A stretch of 64,000 nt of DNA. Origin: Alkalihalobacillus sp. TS-13. GTDB lineage: Bacteria > Bacillota > Bacilli > Bacillales > Fictibacillaceae. The translations under genes and the position numbers were made by a program. The notes below the pieces were generated by a model. That model saw only the letters and a program-made list of their open reading frames with translations. It searched no databases and was not told where the DNA came from. The DNA is taken from assembly GCF_019720915.1 (NCBI RefSeq), contig NZ_JAHKSI010000001.1, positions 186,001 through 250,000 on the forward strand, given 5' to 3'. Shown here piece after piece: positions 60,032 to 64,000 of the stretch. Numbering within the stretch: position 1 is the stretch's first letter; each line of letters begins with the position of its first letter.

Positions 60032-60835
60032 ATGGGGAATCTACAAACTGGATATGGGCTAGACGGGGAAGGGTACATTATGACTGACGTCGCTATAGAT
60101 AAGATTGACAATGCCTACCTTCCGTGCATAAGAGAGTCTGTCGAGAAGCTAGTAAGGTTATTTCCACATCTATTGCACAGTGTCTATGTATATGGAAGCG
60201 TTGCAAGAGGTGAAGCTGTGGCGGTTAAGTCAGATCTAGACCTTTTAGTTATGTTCGATGATAAGCTGTGTGCAGAAGAGTTGGCGGAGTTAAAGACAGT
60301 TACGAAAGCATTGTCTCGAAAGTATCACTCTTTGGTTCGCGATGTTGGCATTGCTGTTGCAAATTACGACTATGTTGTTGATCCGGCGAATTACTACGAA
60401 CAGGCATTTCTTAAGGAACTCTGTGTTTGTGTTCACGGAGAGGATCTTCGAGAACGATTCGGCCCTTACAAACTCACATCAGAGATAGCGATAAGTTTTA
60501 ATGGAGATATTCGTGAAGTTCTTGATAGGACAATAATCCGGTTAGAGGCAGCTACCATAGATGAGTTTAAAACACTTTTACAAAACTTGGCTCGTAAGCT
60601 CATTCGTACATACTATTCAATGGTGATGGTACGAGCTCAGATATGGTCAACACGACTTCACGAGCAGTCTGATGTTTTTATCCAGTACTTTCCTCATAAG
60701 GAACCTATTATTCGCACTTTGCAGAAATGGATAGAGGAGCCGCCCCTCAATCTAGAACTAGTACTAGATCTCTTTCAGAGCGAGGGCAAGTGGGTTACTG
60801 CGAACTTCGAACGTGAAGCCCGTATCACTTCTTGA
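60032..60835 (+). CDS. Nucleotidyltransferase domain protein (aminoglycoside-nucleotidyltransferase-like)
   Basis: 267 residues; AAAGGAGATTGAA precedes the ATG. A pol-beta type nucleotidyltransferase motif is VYVYGSVARGEAVAVKSDLD-LLVMFD (GS...DLD, about 50-76), with a third acidic residue expected in DVGIAVANYDYVV. The C-terminal 120 residues are helical and resemble the substrate-binding part of ANT-type enzymes, which attach AMP to antibiotics. Whether this one modifies an aminoglycoside is unproven; other small molecules are possible. It stands alone. Confidence 0.72.
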   Translation: MGNLQTGYGLDGEGYIMTDVAIDKIDNAYLPCIRESVEKLVRLFPHLLHSVYVYGSVARGEAVAVKSDLDLLVMFDDKLCAEELAELKTVTKALSRKYHSLVRDVGIAVANYDYVVDPANYYEQAFLKELCVCVHGEDLRERFGPYKLTSEIAISFNGDIREVLDRTIIRLEAATIDEFKTLLQNLARKLIRTYYSMVMVRAQIWSTRLHEQSDVFIQYFPHKEPIIRTLQKWIEEPPLNLELVLDLFQSEGKWVTANFEREARITS

Positions 60836-61062
60836 ACATTATGGTGCTTTAGTTCAAGAAGCTATTGGCAGTAATCATTATCCTGATTTTCCTTAATAGG
60901 CATTCAAGAGTATTTAATTGTTCAAAATAAGGGGGCGATTGCCGCATAAAGAATCGCCTTAATGAAATAGATGTGGAAGAATAGCAAATTTGTTGGGTTT
61001 ATTTTAGCCTGTGACTTGCTGTGTTAAAATATGGTAAACGGTAAGTCGAGGAGAGGGGGGGC
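60836..61062. other. Gap with a weak hairpin
   Basis: GGCGATT (60934-60940) and AATCGCC (60952-60958) form a hairpin without a T run, perhaps a weak terminator of the nucleotidyltransferase gene. The promoter of the lipoprotein gene probably lies at 61015-61045 (TGTTAAAATATGG). Confidence 0.4.
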
Positions 61063-61485
61063 ATGATTAAAAGGCAGATATTAGTTGTGACACTTATCGT
61101 AATGCTTGCAGGATGCAATAAGGAACTATCGTATTCTTATATAAAGATTGCTACTGTACATAAAGGGATTCAGAGTTTTATTGATCAAGTAGAAGATCAG
61201 AATGGCCTATACGTATACTTTGATAAAAAGAAAGCTGTCTATGTTTTTTTGAATGGAAAAAATGTCGTCCAAGGTGAAAAAGCTACCTATTTTGAACGTT
61301 TTTATGCGGAAGGTGATGGAGAGACGCTGAACATTTATTTTGATGAAAAAAGCACTGAGGATTACGCCAATCAATCAGTGGACTACCAGTTGTTATATAA
61401 AGTGAATTTAGATAAGGACTATGAATATATAAAGGCTTTCAGAAATGGTAAACATGTTCCGATAGACGTGGCATCTGGGAATTAA
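61063..61485 (+). CDS. Small lipoprotein of unknown function
   Basis: 140 residues; GAGGAGAGGGGGGG precedes the ATG. Lipobox LIVMLAGCN (Cys about residue 18) after a basic, hydrophobic start. The rest is a soluble beta-rich domain with many Tyr and Lys (NGLYVYFDKKKAVYVFLNGK, ETLNIYFDEKSTEDYANQSV) and no recognised motif. Anchored to the outer face of the membrane. The stop overlaps by 4 bp the end of a convergent gene. Confidence 0.75.
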   Translation: MIKRQILVVTLIVMLAGCNKELSYSYIKIATVHKGIQSFIDQVEDQNGLYVYFDKKKAVYVFLNGKNVVQGEKATYFERFYAEGDGETLNIYFDEKSTEDYANQSVDYQLLYKVNLDKDYEYIKAFRNGKHVPIDVASGN

Positions 61486-61685
61486 TCCATACTGTTCCAC
61501 AGTCTCACGATTCTTTTGCAGTAATGGAGGATCAGGTACCCGACAGCAAGGATCAAGAAGAAGATTGCAGCATAAGCAATTACTGGGGACGCAACTACAA
61601 ATGAATCTGGAAATCTTTCAATAAGATACGATATCGAAAAACCAATAAGCATGAATATGGAAAGAAACCTCATGAACATAACCAA
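61482..61685 (-). CDS. Small membrane protein, two helices
   Basis: 67 residues from TTG 61685, 7 nt after AGGAGGGG. Two hydrophobic helices (FLSIFMLIGFSISYLI; VIAYAAIFFLILAVGYLILHY) and a basic C-terminus (KRIVRLWNSMD). It converges on the lipoprotein gene with a 4-bp overlap. The good ribosome site supports a real gene; family unknown. Confidence 0.62.
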   Translation of the reverse strand: MVMFMRFLSIFMLIGFSISYLIERFPDSFVVASPVIAYAAIFFLILAVGYLILHYCKRIVRLWNSMD

Positions 61686-61751
61686 TATGTAACCCCTCCT
61701 AAAAAATGGTACTGCTTCTAGTATAGCACTATGATCAGGAGGGGTTCTACA

Positions 61752-62357
61752 TTAATTTACCTGTTCCACATATTCTTGAAACCGTTCTTTGATTTGGTTC
61801 CATTCTTTGTTTTCGAGGTTTTTATCAGTGATCAGGTTACGATCGATTCGGATCACTTCTGCTCCGGCTTTCATATAATCTGCAACATTTTCATCACTTG
61901 AACACATGAGCGAGATATCTTCAAACGGTTCCAATACGGATGCAATGAATTCTGGTCCAAGGGCGGAGGCTGGAAAGATGTTGACCATTGATGCTCCTTG
62001 GATCGTTGCATGGACCATTTCAGTAGGTGTGAAAACCCCTGGGATGAATAACGTGTGACGGTTATTCGCAAAATGAAGAACTTCTTTTACCATGATTGGC
62101 GAGACAAGGAAATCAGCTTTCACCTTGATGGCATCTTCCGCATCATCAATTGAGAATACGGTACCTGCCCCAACCAACAGATCAGGGAATTCCTTCTTGA
62201 GCTTTTTGATTTTTGCTATGCCGTTCGGCTCATCCAGCGTGATTTCAACTGCCTTGGCACCACCATCTACAAGGGCTTGCACGATGTCTGTTAGATCATC
62301 ATCGGGCATGTTTCGCATAACGGGGATGACCTTTGCCTCTTTAAGTTCATTCAACAT
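61752..62357 (-). CDS. KDPG/KHG aldolase (Eda) family protein without the Schiff-base lysine
   Basis: 201 residues from ATG 62357 (GAGGTGG 6 nt upstream). Eda-type class I aldolases cleave 2-keto-3-deoxy-6-phosphogluconate. Family blocks are present: KVIPVMRNMPDDDLTDIVQA, GAKAVEITLDEP (catalytic Glu), LLVGAGTVFS, DFLVSPIM and FIPGVFTPTEMV. The residue that should be the Schiff-base Lys (VKLFPA in E. coli) is Asn here: MVNIFPASALGPEFI. Unless another lysine takes over, aldolase activity is doubtful. There is no kinase or dehydratase partner nearby. Confidence 0.85.
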   Translation of the reverse strand: MLNELKEAKVIPVMRNMPDDDLTDIVQALVDGGAKAVEITLDEPNGIAKIKKLKKEFPDLLVGAGTVFSIDDAEDAIKVKADFLVSPIMVKEVLHFANNRHTLFIPGVFTPTEMVHATIQGASMVNIFPASALGPEFIASVLEPFEDISLMCSSDENVADYMKAGAEVIRIDRNLITDKNLENKEWNQIKERFQEYVEQVN

Positions 62358-62620
62358 CAGAACCACCTCGATTGAAAGATTTATATATGTATGTGAAAAA
62401 CCTTTTCACGGACATGCCTATCAAGGCAGATGGGAAAAGGGTATTTTTGGATGCCTATTGTAGCTTTTCCCGACTTAAAAGGAAGTTAAAACCACATCAG
62501 CGTTTTTCTGAGCGGAATACATCCAAAGTTGTACGTCAGTTTCAATCTTTTGCTCGTTTCTTGGGTTTGTTTGCTTGATTAGGATAAAGGTAAGAAGTGA
62601 AATAAAAGGAGAGAACAAAA

Positions 62621-63445
62621 ATGAAAAAATACATTTATACAACATGTGGCGTCCAATATCCGGAAAGTGAGCGTGCGCCTGAAAGTTGTTCGATATGCCA
62701 GGATGAGCGGCAGTACGTCAATCAGAATGGGCAGGAATGGACGACGCTCCAATCGGTGGTCGAGAGCGGAGACTATCGGAATGAAATCAAACTGGAAGAG
62801 GAAAACCTGTACAGCATCACCACCACACCGAGTTTCGGAATCGGACAGACGGCTTATCTGGTTCGTCAAAACGGCTTCAACATTTTGTGGGACTGCATCA
62901 CATATTTGGACCAAGAGACGATCGAGGCGATTGAAAAACTAGGAGGAATCGACGCGATCGCCTTGTCGCACCCTCATTATTATTCAACGCAGGCAGATTG
63001 GGCGGAAATCTTTGACGCTCCGATCTATATCCATGAAGACGATCAGCAATGGGTGATGGAGCCGAGTATGCGGATTGAATTTTGGAGAGGCGAAGAGCTG
63101 CTGCTTGAAGCTGGGATTACTCTCCATCGTCTTGGCGGTCATTTTAAAGGAGGAGCGGTTCTGCATTGGCCGGGTGGGAACAGTGGGAAAGGGATCCTGT
63201 TGACCGGGGACATCATCCAGGTGGTTGCGGACCAGAACTGGGTCAGCTTCATGTATAGTTATCCAAACCAGATCCCGCTGCCAGCAAGGAAAGTGGAAGA
63301 AATCGCCGAAAAAGTGTATCACTTGACCTTTGACCGGATCTACAGTGCCTTCCTTAAAATCGTGAGGACTGAAGCGAACGAAGCGGTGCAGCGATCGGCA
63401 CGACGCTATGTGGATGCGATTGAAGGAAAGCTGTTCAATACGTGA
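62621..63445 (+). CDS. Metallo-beta-lactamase fold hydrolase with N-terminal zinc-ribbon-like segment
   Basis: 274 residues; AAAGGAGAGAAC precedes the ATG. The start, YIYTTCGVQYPESERAPESC-SICQDERQYV, has Cys-x-x-Cys pairs like a rubredoxin/zinc ribbon. The MBL domain shows AIALSHPHYYSTQADWAEIF (HxH of the metal site; the usual D-H pair after it is altered), LGGHFKGGAVLHWP (second His) and ILLTGDIIQVV (Asp). Likely a hydrolase of an unknown substrate. A terminator lies about 165 bp downstream. Confidence 0.82.
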   Translation: MKKYIYTTCGVQYPESERAPESCSICQDERQYVNQNGQEWTTLQSVVESGDYRNEIKLEEENLYSITTTPSFGIGQTAYLVRQNGFNILWDCITYLDQETIEAIEKLGGIDAIALSHPHYYSTQADWAEIFDAPIYIHEDDQQWVMEPSMRIEFWRGEELLLEAGITLHRLGGHFKGGAVLHWPGGNSGKGILLTGDIIQVVADQNWVSFMYSYPNQIPLPARKVEEIAEKVYHLTFDRIYSAFLKIVRTEANEAVQRSARRYVDAIEGKLFNT

Positions 63446-63610
63446 AGGTGCACAAACGCAGTGTTTTTACGTATTGTAGATAAATTCTTATTTTCGTAGA
63501 TAATTTCATATTTTTTGCATTTCGGAGCTATGTTTGTAGATAACGTGCGGATATAACGATCCTAGACCCCAAATCACATGATTTCTGCACCCGAAACAAA
63601 CAATAAATGA
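63446..63610. repeat. Gap with three GTAGATAA motifs
   Basis: GTAGATAA occurs at 63476, 63496 and 63536, in one orientation. No gene. This may be a short dispersed motif. Confidence 0.4.
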
Positions 63611-63650
63611 AAAAACTATCCCATTCTTTCTTTAAACAGGGATAGTTTTT
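63611..63650. terminator. Rho-independent terminator, possibly bidirectional
   Basis: AAAAACTATCCC (63611-63622) pairs with GGGATAGTTTTT (63639-63650), with A and T runs at both ends. The following stretch to 63820 has no supported gene. Confidence 0.8.
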
Positions 63651-63826
63651 ACTATTTTGCACTTATTTTTATGGAAATTCCTGACCTCAACACTCTCGAT
63701 GATATGGAAGGCTGTTTGCTGATTCTACTTTGTTGAAGGATTCTGTAAGGGAATATGGAAATTCTATATTATTCCATTAAAAAGGGATTGGTTCAGGAGG
63801 AATCATCTCTTAGAGAGGAAGGTCAA

Positions 63827-64000
63827 ATGGATAAAACAATGTTCTATTTCTGGGTAGTTGTGATAGCTGTTATTTCGTTTTTTACCGGGGAAATTGCAAC
63901 CTTCATGATGTTATTTTTAATTTTAATTACGTTGAGAGAAATGCATCAAACACTGCTTTCTTTTTATCATGATTGGAAAAGCAAGTACAGCGCCTTTGTG
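63827..64000 (+). CDS. Small membrane protein (partial, runs off the window end)
   Basis: From ATG 63827, 4-5 nt after AGGAAGG, the frame is open to the end of the window (58 codons). It begins with two hydrophobic segments, FYFWVVVIAVISFFTG and TFMMLFLILITL, followed by a polar region (REMHQTLLSFYHDWKSKYS). The family is not recognised. Promoter and terminator context support transcription to the right. Confidence 0.55.
   Translation, partial: MDKTMFYFWVVVIAVISFFTGEIATFMMLFLILITLREMHQTLLSFYHDWKSKYSAFV

Noticed and set aside
62378-62578. Plus-strand frame of about 65 codons between the eda-like and MBL genes
   Set aside because: No ribosome site before its possible starts and no recognisable family; cannot be excluded but not supported.

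Overview
The window looks like chromosome of a low-to-moderate GC Gram-positive member of the Bacillaceae. The evidence is AGGAGG-type ribosome sites with frequent TTG/GTG starts, lipoboxes and SLH anchoring, and Bacillus-style control elements: a guanine riboswitch, a yybP-ykoY manganese riboswitch, a FapR operator, ARG-box promoters and a sigma-W type promoter. Gene content agrees (paiAB, fabHB, azlCD, yczE, pspA, cstA, argCJBD/argF, a YhcN-type lipoprotein). I see no rRNA, tRNA, CRISPR array, complete insertion sequence or prophage. The species cannot be named from the sequence alone.

Layout. 0-9.4 kb: DUF2935 protein, acetyltransferase, XRE-cupin regulator divergent from azlCD, a GH3 lipoprotein, yczE divergent from marR-paiA-paiB, a wrecked dapA. 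9.4-22 kb: a secreted NucA/NucB-type nuclease, a riboswitch-controlled phosphorylase lipoprotein, fabHB with a FapR site, and two paralogous LysR genes divergent from phzF-like and rarD genes, then an amine oxidase. 22-27.3 kb: manganese riboswitch-terC, then a sigma-W-type promoter driving DUF4178-pspA-DUF4247-DUF350 and, beyond a repeat element, a membrane-anchored aminopropyltransferase; this reads as an envelope-stress module. 27.3-37 kb: small membrane and lipoproteins, cstA, a frameshifted streptogramin lyase behind an attenuator-like leader, an M23 peptidase. 37-47.2 kb: arginine biosynthesis, with argCJBD separated from argF by a VOC gene, a broken DUF1697 gene and a large SLH-anchored subtilase. 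47.5-64 kb: mixed accessory content including an HTH protein fused to an ATP-synthase-beta-like domain, a seven-repeat RCC1-like protein, a zone of decayed VOC/GNAT genes, a WYL regulator with DinB, an SDR, a nucleotidyltransferase, an Eda homolog without its Schiff-base lysine, and an MBL protein.

Two themes stand out. First, the intergenic regions carry at least four families of dispersed repeats; one is a roughly 187-bp four-unit inverted element whose four copies all begin 16-31 bp after a plus-strand stop codon. Second, there are many broken genes (dapA, an MFS remnant, a membrane protein before dinB, vgb, DUF1697, nucleoside hydrolase, three GNAT/VOC fragments); some are clear decay and some are single-base shifts at short homopolymers that could be sequencing errors.

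The best candidates for something undescribed are the HTH/F1-beta pseudo-ATPase regulator (49.1 kb), the attenuator leader with a three-codon uORF before vgb (33.8 kb), the four-unit repeat element, and the guanine-riboswitch-controlled extracellular phosphorylase lipoprotein (11.5 kb).
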